NCBI GenBank assembly: GCA_019411365.1
Contig: DXQT01000009.1
Coordinates: 1-64,000 of the forward strand
Origin: Roseburia sp.
GTDB lineage: Bacteria; Bacillota_A; Clostridia; Lachnospirales; Lachnospiraceae
Direction of reading: 5' to 3'
Length of the DNA: 64,000 nt
Position numbers and translations under genes: made by a program. This document shows, piece by piece, positions 16,713 to 23,955 of the stretch (the first letter of the stretch is position 1; each line of letters starts with the position of its first letter). The notes under the pieces are model-generated. The model did no database searches, had not been told where the DNA came from, and saw nothing but the letters and a program-made list of their open reading frames with translations.

Positions 16713-17150
16713 TTACAATCCAAGACGTTCTTTTAAAACAGGCACATACTGTCTTGAAATAATCGTCTTTTCGCCATTGTCTAATACTGCCTCAAAACGT
16801 CCGCCAAAAGCTGGTGATAAACTTTTTACTTTGTTTAGATTTAAAATTGCAGACTTTGACGCCCTCATAAACGATTCGACCGGAAGCATGCCCTCAAGTG
16901 TATACAATTTCTCCCGCACTTCGTAAACCTCTTTTTTGCAACAGGCAAACACTTTGTTGTCGACCGTCTCAAAATAGTAAACTTCATCCGGCTCCAACAG
17001 ATGAATACCATCCTCGTTATGTCCTGCAATCTTGGTATTTCCCTGTTTTAATTTCTGGAGCAGATTTTGTATATCTTCGCTTAAATTCTGGCATTTTATA
17101 ATGATCTCATCCTCTTCACCGGGGATTGTATCCAGTATGGTGATTTTCAT
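16713..17150 (-). CDS. LytTR family DNA-binding regulator
   Basis: 145 residues. A short N-terminal part precedes a LytTR domain covering about residues 45-142; GMLPVESFMRASKSAILNLN and KTIISRQYVPVLKERLGL are the characteristic DNA-contact segments. There is no receiver domain, so activity is not set by phosphorylation, and the DUF3021 protein encoded next is the likely control partner. Its start overlaps the permease stop (ATGA). Tandem repeats 21 bp apart at 19088-19118, upstream of the operon, are a plausible binding site. Confidence 0.88.
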   Translation of the reverse strand: MKITILDTIPGEEDEIIIKCQNLSEDIQNLLQKLKQGNTKIAGHNEDGIHLLEPDEVYYFETVDNKVFACCKKEVYEVREKLYTLEGMLPVESFMRASKSAILNLNKVKSLSPAFGGRFEAVLDNGEKTIISRQYVPVLKERLGL

Positions 17151-18040
17151 CGGGATTCTCCTTTTGATGCAATTACTAAATACAGAATACCAAGAATTAC
17201 GATACTTGTCACCATAATAAATATCATCTGGTCAATATTTACGACATGTCCCCGGAAAACCGGATTACAATCTAAGGAATCCCTGATTGCTGTCACAACC
17301 TCATCCGGGAAGCCATTCGCCGACATCTCCTCAAAGATTCCACGCAGCATATGGTTTTTCAGCAAAGAAGTCCCGTAAGTGCCCGGCAGAATTGACAATA
17401 CTTTCTGCAGTCCGGTGTCGAAATTGGAGATTGGCATATACGCACCGCATATAAATCCATAACCGGCACTCACGATCGTTCCGACTGCCGACATCTGCCC
17501 CTGCGTTTTCAGCGGATAACAGATGATGCTTGAGAGTGCACAGCCAAATAATACCAGAAGGATCTCATCCAAAATCACCCAAAGTACATCCGTCACGCTC
17601 ATGTACCAGCCCATTTTGCACATATAGATAAGGCAGACGACCAGTGCCAGTCCGTTGACCATCAGGGAATTGAGTAATGTTGAAAGAAAATATCCCAGAA
17701 AAATCACAGATTTTTTCACTGGGGACACATTAAAATCTTTTCTCGCACCGTTCGCAAGATCCTGCACCATCGTCAGGTTCACGCAGAATGTCACTGTGAT
17801 ACAGCTCACAGACAAAAGTGCCGCCGCAAGCTGTGCCGCCACCGTTCCGTTGATCAGTTTGTCAGAAATCTGTACGGTATCCGGCAATGCAGACAAAAAG
17901 GAATCTTTATATACATTTGCAAGGAATGTTGCATATAAAACAATCAGAATTACCGGTGTAATCAGGGAAGAAAGAAACATCCCTCTGTCCCGGAAGAAAA
18001 GTTTTCTGTTTCTGCTTATCAGAGCTGTCATCGTTCTCAT
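17147..18040 (-). CDS. ABC-2 type multidrug transporter permease
   Basis: 297 residues with about six membrane helices. It opens with TALISRNRKLFFRDRGMFLS then a first helix, a large outer segment (residues about 40-80), and the conserved ABC-2 loop ARKDFNVSPVKKSVIFLGYF. This is the DrrB/NodJ-like layout of drug or lipid exporters. Its start overlaps the stop of the ATPase gene and its end overlaps the LytTR start, each by 4 bp, so the operon is tightly coupled. Confidence 0.87.
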   Translation of the reverse strand: MRTMTALISRNRKLFFRDRGMFLSSLITPVILIVLYATFLANVYKDSFLSALPDTVQISDKLINGTVAAQLAAALLSVSCITVTFCVNLTMVQDLANGARKDFNVSPVKKSVIFLGYFLSTLLNSLMVNGLALVVCLIYMCKMGWYMSVTDVLWVILDEILLVLFGCALSSIICYPLKTQGQMSAVGTIVSAGYGFICGAYMPISNFDTGLQKVLSILPGTYGTSLLKNHMLRGIFEEMSANGFPDEVVTAIRDSLDCNPVFRGHVVNIDQMIFIMVTSIVILGILYLVIASKGESR

Positions 18041-18966
18041 TCGCGCCCACCTCCTAAGGTTTTGCCTGTCACTGCAAGGAAAACATCATCCATACCGCCT
18101 TTTACAACCTCATAATCCTGAAACAATTCCTGATGCTCCACGATCAGTTTCGTTGCTTCTGACGTATTATCTACTTTTATCTGGTAACCATCACGTACTT
18201 TCTTATAATTATAATGTAAAGACTTAATTTGTGCTTCGGTTACACCATAAACAGAAATCGTGTCCTGCACATACCTGTTTTTTAACTCGTATGGTGTTCC
18301 TTCCGCCACAATACTGCCTTTGTCGAGAATCACCACATACGCGGCATTTGCAGCCTCTTCCATGTAGTGGGTTGTCAGAAAAACGGTCATCTGCTCCTCT
18401 ATGCGGAGTTTTTCGATCACATTCCAGATCACCTGCCTTGTCTGCGGATCCAGCCCGGTAGTCGGCTCATCTAAAATAAGGATCTCCGGTCTGTGGAGCA
18501 ATGCCCTCGCTATGTCGATTCTTCTTCTCTGACCGCCGGATAATTTTGTGACCGGGCGGTTTAAATAGTCGCCAAAGTCCAATATGTCCAGCAATTCCTG
18601 TAATCTTTTTTCAAACGCCTGTCCTGTAATACCATAGAGAGCTGCCCTGCTCTTTAAGTTTTCTTTTACAGTGAGCGGCTTATCAAGCACACTGTCCTGA
18701 AAAACTACACCAATCAGCCGCTTTGTCTGTTCTCCCGCTCTTTGGTTATCGATTCCTTTGATCTGTACTGTTCCGCTGTCCTTGGATAACTGTCCGCAGA
18801 GAATTGAGATTGTCGTGCTTTTTCCTGCTCCGTTCACACCTAAAAACGCAAACAGTTCGCCTTTTTTCACACGAAAACTTAAGTCGTTGACTGCCTTTAC
18901 ATCACCGAAGGTTTTATTTAAATGTTCAATACGGATAATATCTGTGGATTCATGTTCGTTCTGCAT
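18037..18966 (-). CDS. ABC transporter ATP-binding protein, DrrA-like
   Basis: 309 residues. Walker A AFLGVNGAGKSTTISILCGQ, the signature KLSGGQRRRIDIARALLHRP, Walker [21 protein letters not shown] and the switch histidine in FLTTHYMEEA are all intact. A roughly 80-residue C-terminal extension is typical of DrrA-type exporters. The ATG at 18966 is chosen over a GTG 9 bases upstream because AAAAGGGG is then about 8 bases away. First gene of an operon with a permease, a LytTR regulator and DUF3021. Drug, bacteriocin or lipid export is possible. Confidence 0.9.
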   Translation of the reverse strand: MQNEHESTDIIRIEHLNKTFGDVKAVNDLSFRVKKGELFAFLGVNGAGKSTTISILCGQLSKDSGTVQIKGIDNQRAGEQTKRLIGVVFQDSVLDKPLTVKENLKSRAALYGITGQAFEKRLQELLDILDFGDYLNRPVTKLSGGQRRRIDIARALLHRPEILILDEPTTGLDPQTRQVIWNVIEKLRIEEQMTVFLTTHYMEEAANAAYVVILDKGSIVAEGTPYELKNRYVQDTISVYGVTEAQIKSLHYNYKKVRDGYQIKVDNTSEATKLIVEHQELFQDYEVVKGGMDDVFLAVTGKTLGGGRE

Positions 18967-19024
18967 ATTGCACACCCCTTTTTTTGTTATATCACTTAAT
19001 CGAAATTGCTGGACAAAAGTAACT

Positions 19025-19174
19025 TTACCGCTTTTTCTCTCTGATCATGGTATAACATAATCTGTTTTTGAAATCTACAGGGGATGCGGTAAGCTGCGTT
19101 TTAAGATAGGTAAGTTGCATTATTCTGCTATGTAAACCAAAAAGAGACTCTACACTAAGTGATAATTCACCCAT
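19025..19174 (-). CDS. Possible 49-residue small protein upstream of the ABC-LytTR operon
   Basis: ATG at 19174 lies 7 bases after AAAGGAG, among the better ribosome sites in the region. The product begins MGELSLSVESLFGLHSRIM and ends MIREKKR. It has no signal peptide, no glycine-glycine leader and one cysteine. It stops 58 bp before the ABC ATPase gene. I do not recognise it. Against coding: the presumed LytTR repeats and operon promoter lie inside it. Confidence 0.3.
   Translation of the reverse strand: MGELSLSVESLFGLHSRIMQLTYLKTQLTASPVDFKNRLCYTMIREKKR
19088..19118 (-). promoter_or_regulatory. Tandem direct repeats, 21-bp period: candidate LytTR binding site
   Basis: GGTAAGCTGC (19088-19097) and GGTAAGTTGC (19109-19118) differ at one base, and their starts are 21 bp apart, two helical turns. 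LytTR regulators typically bind two such repeats on one face of the helix. On the minus strand a TTATAC hexamer (19053-19048) with no good -35 follows about 35 bp downstream, as expected of an activator-dependent promoter. Confidence 0.5.
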
Positions 19175-19231
19175 GTTGTGTCTCCTTTTGCCTATTTTTA
19201 TCAAAGTAAATCATTTTCTGTAGAGTTACAA

Positions 19232-19327
19232 TTATTGTCTTTTCTTTGTTCCCAGAAAAGCAATGTCTGTAGCTCCATCATATATCATCAAATCTTTTGG
19301 GGACACTATTATTTCATCTAAATACAT
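19232..19327 (-). CDS. Possible 31-residue small protein
   Basis: The frame runs from ATG 19327 (MYLDEIIVSPKDLMIYDG) to TAA at 19232, ending FLGTKKRQ. GGAG lies 8 bases upstream. It sits between two hairpins, so it could be a tiny independent transcript. It has no signal peptide and no recognisable family. Composition is more protein-like than the surrounding AT-rich DNA, but a chance frame of this length is quite possible. Confidence 0.25.
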   Translation of the reverse strand: MYLDEIIVSPKDLMIYDGATDIAFLGTKKRQ

Positions 19328-19418
19328 AAATATATCTCCATAATATTCTAAAATAGTAGATGAAAATCTCAAAATTATATATCAGCCTTCACATGAATTT
19401 TTTTATTATTTTGTAATG

Positions 19419-19457
19419 AAAAATAAAACGGACACAAACCCATTTCGATTTATGTCC
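19419..19457 (-). terminator. Probable intrinsic terminator, minus strand
   Basis: On the minus strand a GGACATAA stem pairs with TTTGTGTCC (19457-19430, with small mismatches) and is followed by GTTTTATTTTT. It lies about 160 bp after the NADAR gene stop, with AT-rich DNA between. Confidence 0.5.
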
Positions 19458-19617
19458 TTTCCATTATCTTCTCTTTTTATAATTGTAAATTGTTTCATTT
19501 ATGATTCCAGTACACCTCCTATATAGATACCATTTTTGTTGTATACTGTTATCATTTATTATCTTAATCCTTTTGAAGTATTTATTATAAATTATCTTAA
19601 ATTGGTCAATATAATAT

Positions 19618-20097
19618 CTATTTCAATTTCTTTCTGACCATCATCAATGCAAAGCCAAGCAGGTTCTGTCCTCTCCATAATGACGGTTCCAGACGCTTTG
19701 GATCTGTCATTGACAGCCCGATCCCCCATACTTTATCTTTTACAGCACATTCCGCCAGAAATGCATCACCTGTGTTAAGTAATGCATCACTTAGTTCTTG
19801 ATTCCGGGAAAATTTCTCTACCAATCCCTCATATACTATTATCTGACGCATTCCACTCCAGATTTGATCATTATAGTTTGATACAAGACGCCCAAGTTCT
19901 TTAATTCTTGTAACATCATCCGTCTGCAATATCTGCTTTGCAATTGTTTCATCATGGAAACACATTGCCTTGCCGTACATCATATATTGTTCCATGGATG
20001 AAAACTCAATACCATTTTTCGTAAAATTTGATAAATACCAATTACTTAAAAATCCATATTCTTCTGTTGGATTATGAAAACCAATAACTTTTTCCAT
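19618..20097 (-). CDS. NADAR family protein (YbiA-like)
   Basis: 159 residues from ATG 20097, 4 bases after GGTGGAGA. GFLSNWYLSNFTKNGIEFSS, MEQYMMYGKAMCFHDETIA, and the C-terminal VWGIGLSMTDPKRLEPSLWR with GQNLLGFALMMVRKKL are the three conserved NADAR blocks. NADAR proteins are glycosidases on N-glycosidic ADP-ribose-type adducts or riboflavin intermediates; some reverse guanine ADP-ribosylation by DarT1-like toxins. No such toxin is encoded next to this copy. Apparently monocistronic. Confidence 0.88.
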   Translation of the reverse strand: MEKVIGFHNPTEEYGFLSNWYLSNFTKNGIEFSSMEQYMMYGKAMCFHDETIAKQILQTDDVTRIKELGRLVSNYNDQIWSGMRQIIVYEGLVEKFSRNQELSDALLNTGDAFLAECAVKDKVWGIGLSMTDPKRLEPSLWRGQNLLGFALMMVRKKLK

Positions 20098-20339
20098 ACT
20101 ATCTCCACCTTCCAAACTACAAACTCAAGCATAAATAACTCAATTTATTATAACACAGAATCACAAATCCGCCATATATTTAATCGAACTACAAGTAACA
20201 TAAAACGCACAGCCTGTCAAAAAACAATCTGTGCGTCTACCGTCATCTGCCGATATTTACTTTTAATATTATTCCATATTCAAAACTTCTAACCTTACAG
20301 ATCACGCTGCATTTCTTTTGTATGAAATTCTACACCAGC

Positions 20340-21956
20340 TTACTCAGCCTGCGCATCCGAAACACTGACCTTATGGTCATACCATTTTCCTTTTGTGCCG
20401 ATCAGTGCAAGGTCGAACTCTTTCTCTAATGCTTCTACCGGAACGTCAAAAGCATATACTTCCTCTTTGGAACCATCAGAGTATGTAACTTCTTCTGTTG
20501 TTGGCTGGATCAGTTTTGCTCCATCCTTCTGTGCATCTTCTGCAGTTCCTAAGAAAAGATTTACAATGTTCTGGGATGGCATTACGATGTGGAGTGTCAT
20601 TTTTCCGTTTTTTACCGTAAGTGTTCCACGTCCGTCATATGCTTCATTTACATGAAACATGCTGCTGTCGGTATCGAATTTTGCAGAATATGTTCCGTCT
20701 GCAAGAGCTTCACTCCTGCTTGCGGAAGAGAGCGTAGCAGAGCCGAGGGATTCGATGGCTGCTTTTGTATGGGCTACATAAATCTGCTGAATCGCATCAA
20801 TCTCACCAAGTCCTGCGATCTGACAGTCCACGCTTTCAAAGTTTCCACTTGCAACAAACTGGCTCTTCCAGGAATCCTCATCATCACCTGCCATATCGTT
20901 ATTGGCATGATCTCCGGCTACGACCATTAAAGGACGAAGGATCACTTTTGTATATCCTGCTTCTTTTACTGCTGCGATCACGTTCTCACATGCTGTCTCT
21001 TCCGGCTCACCTTCCACTGTTCCAATAAATACGTTGTCATAACCTAATTTTTCCATCTGGGTAGCCATCTGGCTATAGCTTACTTTTGCAGTGTGGGAAG
21101 TACCATGTCCCATGAATACAAATGCTGTACCATCTTCTTTTGCTGCCTCTAAGGAATCAAAACCTGCGGTTTTTACTGCCTCTGCTGTGATAGCTTCTGC
21201 AACGGCTGCTTTATCTTCATTGACAACAGCTGCATCGTCTCCGACTTCGCCGAGCAATGGTTCAGCAACTGTAACGGTCTCAAATTTATCCTTGTAGCTG
21301 TCTAATGCTTCTACGAGTTCATCATACTCTGCGCCATGCATTAAATGAGTTGGCTGTACAACGAGATTTTTTACACCATTTTCTACTGCTCTGTCGAGTG
21401 CCTGTTCTACATTGTCAATTTTTTCACCATCTCTTGCCTGTACATGGTTGATGATGATCTGAGCTGTGAAAGCTCTTCTTACAGACCAGTCCGGATTTGC
21501 TTCCTGCAGTGCTTTTTCCACACCACCGATATCCTCTGCCCTGCTGTCATTGAAGGATGTACCAAAGCTTACAACTAAGAGCTCGTTCTCACCAATTCCG
21601 TCCTCATTCAAAGGATCATCCTTGGATGCATCTCCTGTATCTCTTCCGAAATAATCCGGGTCAGCATTTTCTCCCTCAACAAGTTCCTTCTGTGCATCTG
21701 TCAGCTTGTCCCATGCTGCTTTTGCTGCTGCGCACTGCTCATCTGTGTTCTCATTTCTAGTCTGCACATAGATGGCATCGATGAGTGCTGCAACTTCGTC
21801 TGCTGCGGTCTGATCATCGATCTCTTCACTCTCTGTCTCAGCAGCTGTTTCTGTCTGTGGCTGTGTTGTCTCTGTCTCGTTCTTACTTCCGCAGCCTGTA
21901 AAAAGAGCTGCTGTCATTGTAAACGCAAGAACAAGTGCAAGTGTTTTTTTCTTCAT
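20340..21956 (-). CDS. cbiK: Lipoprotein with sirohydrochlorin cobaltochelatase (CbiK) domain
   Basis: 538 residues from ATG 21956 (AGAGGAG site). It starts with a lipoprotein signal (MKKKTLALVLAFTMTAALFT, then GC) and an acidic linker. From about residue 125 comes a CbiK domain (PF06180): LLVVSFGTSFNDSRAEDIGG, the histidines of VVQPTHLMHGAEYD and FVFMGHGTSH, and VVAGDHANNDMAGDDEDSW. A further roughly 130-residue C-terminal domain begins at LADGTYSAKFDTDSSMFHV and recalls the beta-sandwich domains of metal or haem surface proteins. CbiK inserts cobalt into sirohydrochlorin, a cytoplasmic step, so an anchored external form is odd. A cobalamin riboswitch and terminator precede it. Confidence 0.85.
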   Translation of the reverse strand: MKKKTLALVLAFTMTAALFTGCGSKNETETTQPQTETAAETESEEIDDQTAADEVAALIDAIYVQTRNENTDEQCAAAKAAWDKLTDAQKELVEGENADPDYFGRDTGDASKDDPLNEDGIGENELLVVSFGTSFNDSRAEDIGGVEKALQEANPDWSVRRAFTAQIIINHVQARDGEKIDNVEQALDRAVENGVKNLVVQPTHLMHGAEYDELVEALDSYKDKFETVTVAEPLLGEVGDDAAVVNEDKAAVAEAITAEAVKTAGFDSLEAAKEDGTAFVFMGHGTSHTAKVSYSQMATQMEKLGYDNVFIGTVEGEPEETACENVIAAVKEAGYTKVILRPLMVVAGDHANNDMAGDDEDSWKSQFVASGNFESVDCQIAGLGEIDAIQQIYVAHTKAAIESLGSATLSSASRSEALADGTYSAKFDTDSSMFHVNEAYDGRGTLTVKNGKMTLHIVMPSQNIVNLFLGTAEDAQKDGAKLIQPTTEEVTYSDGSKEEVYAFDVPVEALEKEFDLALIGTKGKWYDHKVSVSDAQAE

Positions 21957-22046
21957 TTTTTTCTCCTCTTTGTGATTTACTTCTGCTTCATAGAGATCTG
22001 TACACAAAGAAAAATTTATTATCCAATCCTTACGGAAACAGACAAT

Positions 22047-22078
22047 AAAAAACTCCGGTCAGATGTCCTGAACGGAGT
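22047..22078 (-). terminator. Riboswitch expression-platform terminator
   Basis: On the minus strand ACTCCG (22078-22073) pairs with CGGAGT (22057-22052) around a 15-base loop, followed by TTTTTTATTG. It lies about 95 bases after the B12 box and about 90 bases before the cbiK-domain gene, so riboswitch control of that gene by premature termination fits. Confidence 0.75.
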
Positions 22079-22154
22079 AAAAAGTCAATGAAAATCAGGC
22101 TTTTGTCAGAAAGCCCTCTAAACAGTACGACCAATTACTCGTGATCTGGGAATT

Positions 22155-22360
22155 CATTTCCCTGTACCAGACGATTGGCAGGTTTCCTGGCTGAAAGATC
22201 CTCATACAGATTCTGCCTTCCCAGTGCCATGCACCAGTGGCTTTCCATGCGGAAAAAAAATCTGCACTCCCTTATCACAGTGACGAGATCGTACAGGAAT
22301 CACACCTGTTTCCCTTTTAACCAGTCTGGTCATAACAAAACCGGCTGGCACCAACTGTCT
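22155..22360 (-). promoter_or_regulatory. Cobalamin riboswitch upstream of the CbiK lipoprotein gene
   Basis: The minus strand shows the aptamer in order: TTGGTGCC-type 5' start, AAAAGGGAAACAGGTG, ATTCCTGTACGATCTCGTCA, CTGTGATAAGGGAGTGC, GCCACTGGTGCATGGCACTG and the B12 box GCCAGGAAACCTGCCAAT (22192-22175). A 3' extension with GATCACGAGTAATTGG could form the kissing-loop. It should lower expression of the downstream lipoprotein gene when cobalamin is plentiful. Confidence 0.92.
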
Positions 22361-22461
22361 TCTCTATGAAACTGTCATTTTTTTACGCTTCCATACCGCA
22401 TGAATGATATAGCGGTCTAAAGCCTTATCCATGTTAGCACACCCATGTTTTTTTTGCAATC

Positions 22462-23955
22462 TCAAATGTGTTTTTCTGCTCTTTCCAAAAACCATTCCAC
22501 AAACTTTGGATCTGACGGATAATACAGATGTGGAAAGCCCCAGAAATGGTCGTCCGATGCATGAATGCACTTCCAGCTTCTTCCTGTCACCGGTTTTGTG
22601 GCAATACAATCCTCTCCATTCGCTGTGCTGTCGAAATAGTGGAACTCATGCGCCTTTATTTTTTCCGGCTCCGGTCTTTCCGCTGTTCCCTTCTCCGTGA
22701 GCCCTTGCGGCAGTTGTACTTCCACATAACCAAAACGTACCAGTTTTCCCGTGTACTGACACTCTGCCGGGATCACACCTGCCATTTGATAAGTTGTTCC
22801 CTCCCTGTCTGTGAGAGTGTCATGCAGATACATAAATCCCCCACATTCTGCCAGGGAAGGTAACTGCTGTTCCAGCGCTTCTTTGATCGATTTCCGCATG
22901 CTCTCATTTTCTTCAAGCTGCTTAGCGTATAATTCCGGATAACCGCCGCCTAACAGTAAGCCATGAATGTTTTCCGGAAGCTTCTCATCATGCAGCGGTG
23001 AAAAAAATACCAGCTCTGCTCCATAGTGTTCCAGCATTCTTAGGTTGTCACGGTAATAAAAACAGAATGCTTCGTCTTTCGCCACTGCAATGCGGGACGG
23101 TATTGTATTTGTACCGGAGTTCTCTCTATCATATAATTTATTTTTTCCACTGAAAATTGCCTGAGAAAAAATTGTAACTTTCCCAGAATACGCTTTTTCT
23201 TCTAAATCTTCTTTTTCTTCCGGCTTTCCTTCTTCTGTTACAGTTTCTTCTTTTTCCCACAGAGCACTTTCTGCAATCCCGATCATCGCATCGACATCCA
23301 CATATTTTTCCAGCAATTGTCCGGCTTTTTCCAACTGAAAATTCAGTTCTTCCATTTCTTCCGGCAGGATCAGGCCCAGATGTCTGGAGCCGATCGTCAG
23401 TTCTTTTTCATTCGGAATGCATCCCAGTGCTTTTATCGCAAGTTCTTCTTCGATCAGCGGCGCAATGGTATCAAAAAACATTTTACTTGTCCGGTTTAAA
23501 ATGACCCCTTTGATCAGCTTTTTCTCGTCATACTGTAAGAATCCTGCAATGAGTGGGATCACAGATTTTCCCATGCCATGCGCATCCACTACCAGAATAA
23601 CCGGGACATCCAGCGTCTTGGCCAGATGGTAGGAAGATCCCTCCTCCCTGATTCCGCCAAGTCCATCGTAAAGTCCCATAACCCCTTCTAACACTGCGAT
23701 ATCGTGTCGCGGCAGTTCCATCTCATATAACGCCTGTATCTGTGATGCATCTGAAAAAAATGTATCCAGATTTTTGGATGGAATTTTTAACACCTGTTCA
23801 TGAAACATCGGATCAATATAATCCGGTCCACACTTAAAGGACACCGGATGTTTTTTCCTGCATAATAACTGTTTTAAAAAAGCACATGTGATGGTTGTCT
23901 TTCCACTGCCGCTTTTTACCGCTGCAATCATAACTTTAGGTATTTTCAATCCCAT
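22462..23955 (-). CDS. cbiA: Cobyrinate a,c-diamide synthase
   Basis: 497 residues. The N-terminal half is a P-loop synthase domain (KVMIAAVKSGSGKTTITCAF; CGPDYIDPMFHEQVL; VLEGVMGLYDGLGG), and the C-terminal half is a class I glutamine amidotransferase-like domain (GLLLGGGYPELYAKQLEENE; SLAECGGFMYLH, with the nucleophilic cysteine). It amidates carboxylates a and c of cobyrinate with glutamine and ATP. An extra acidic stretch (about residues 235-265, rich in E and K) separates the halves. Its ATG follows the stop of the cbiJ-cbiET gene with no gap. It is the last gene of the long operon. Confidence 0.93.
   Translation of the reverse strand: MGLKIPKVMIAAVKSGSGKTTITCAFLKQLLCRKKHPVSFKCGPDYIDPMFHEQVLKIPSKNLDTFFSDASQIQALYEMELPRHDIAVLEGVMGLYDGLGGIREEGSSYHLAKTLDVPVILVVDAHGMGKSVIPLIAGFLQYDEKKLIKGVILNRTSKMFFDTIAPLIEEELAIKALGCIPNEKELTIGSRHLGLILPEEMEELNFQLEKAGQLLEKYVDVDAMIGIAESALWEKEETVTEEGKPEEKEDLEEKAYSGKVTIFSQAIFSGKNKLYDRENSGTNTIPSRIAVAKDEAFCFYYRDNLRMLEHYGAELVFFSPLHDEKLPENIHGLLLGGGYPELYAKQLEENESMRKSIKEALEQQLPSLAECGGFMYLHDTLTDREGTTYQMAGVIPAECQYTGKLVRFGYVEVQLPQGLTEKGTAERPEPEKIKAHEFHYFDSTANGEDCIATKPVTGRSWKCIHASDDHFWGFPHLYYPSDPKFVEWFLERAEKHI

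Larger units (their letters stand above)
18967..19617 (-). other. AT-rich intergenic region with tandem repeats, two small ORFs and two hairpins
   Basis: No long reading frame is present in these 651 bases. On the minus strand there are, in order of transcription: a hairpin with T-run (19430-19457), a 31-codon ORF (19232-19327), a GAGAC/GTCTC imperfect hairpin followed by CTTTTT (19144-19184), a 49-codon ORF (19025-19174) and a pair of 10-bp direct repeats (19088-19118). The ABC-LytTR operon starts at its low end. The most likely use is regulation of that operon; the ORFs are listed separately. Confidence 0.6.

Noticed and set aside
19430..19498. 30-codon ORF (MKQFTIIKRED...) upstream of the small ORFs
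   Set aside because: Its best ribosome site is 17 bases from the ATG and its end overlaps a terminator-like hairpin.
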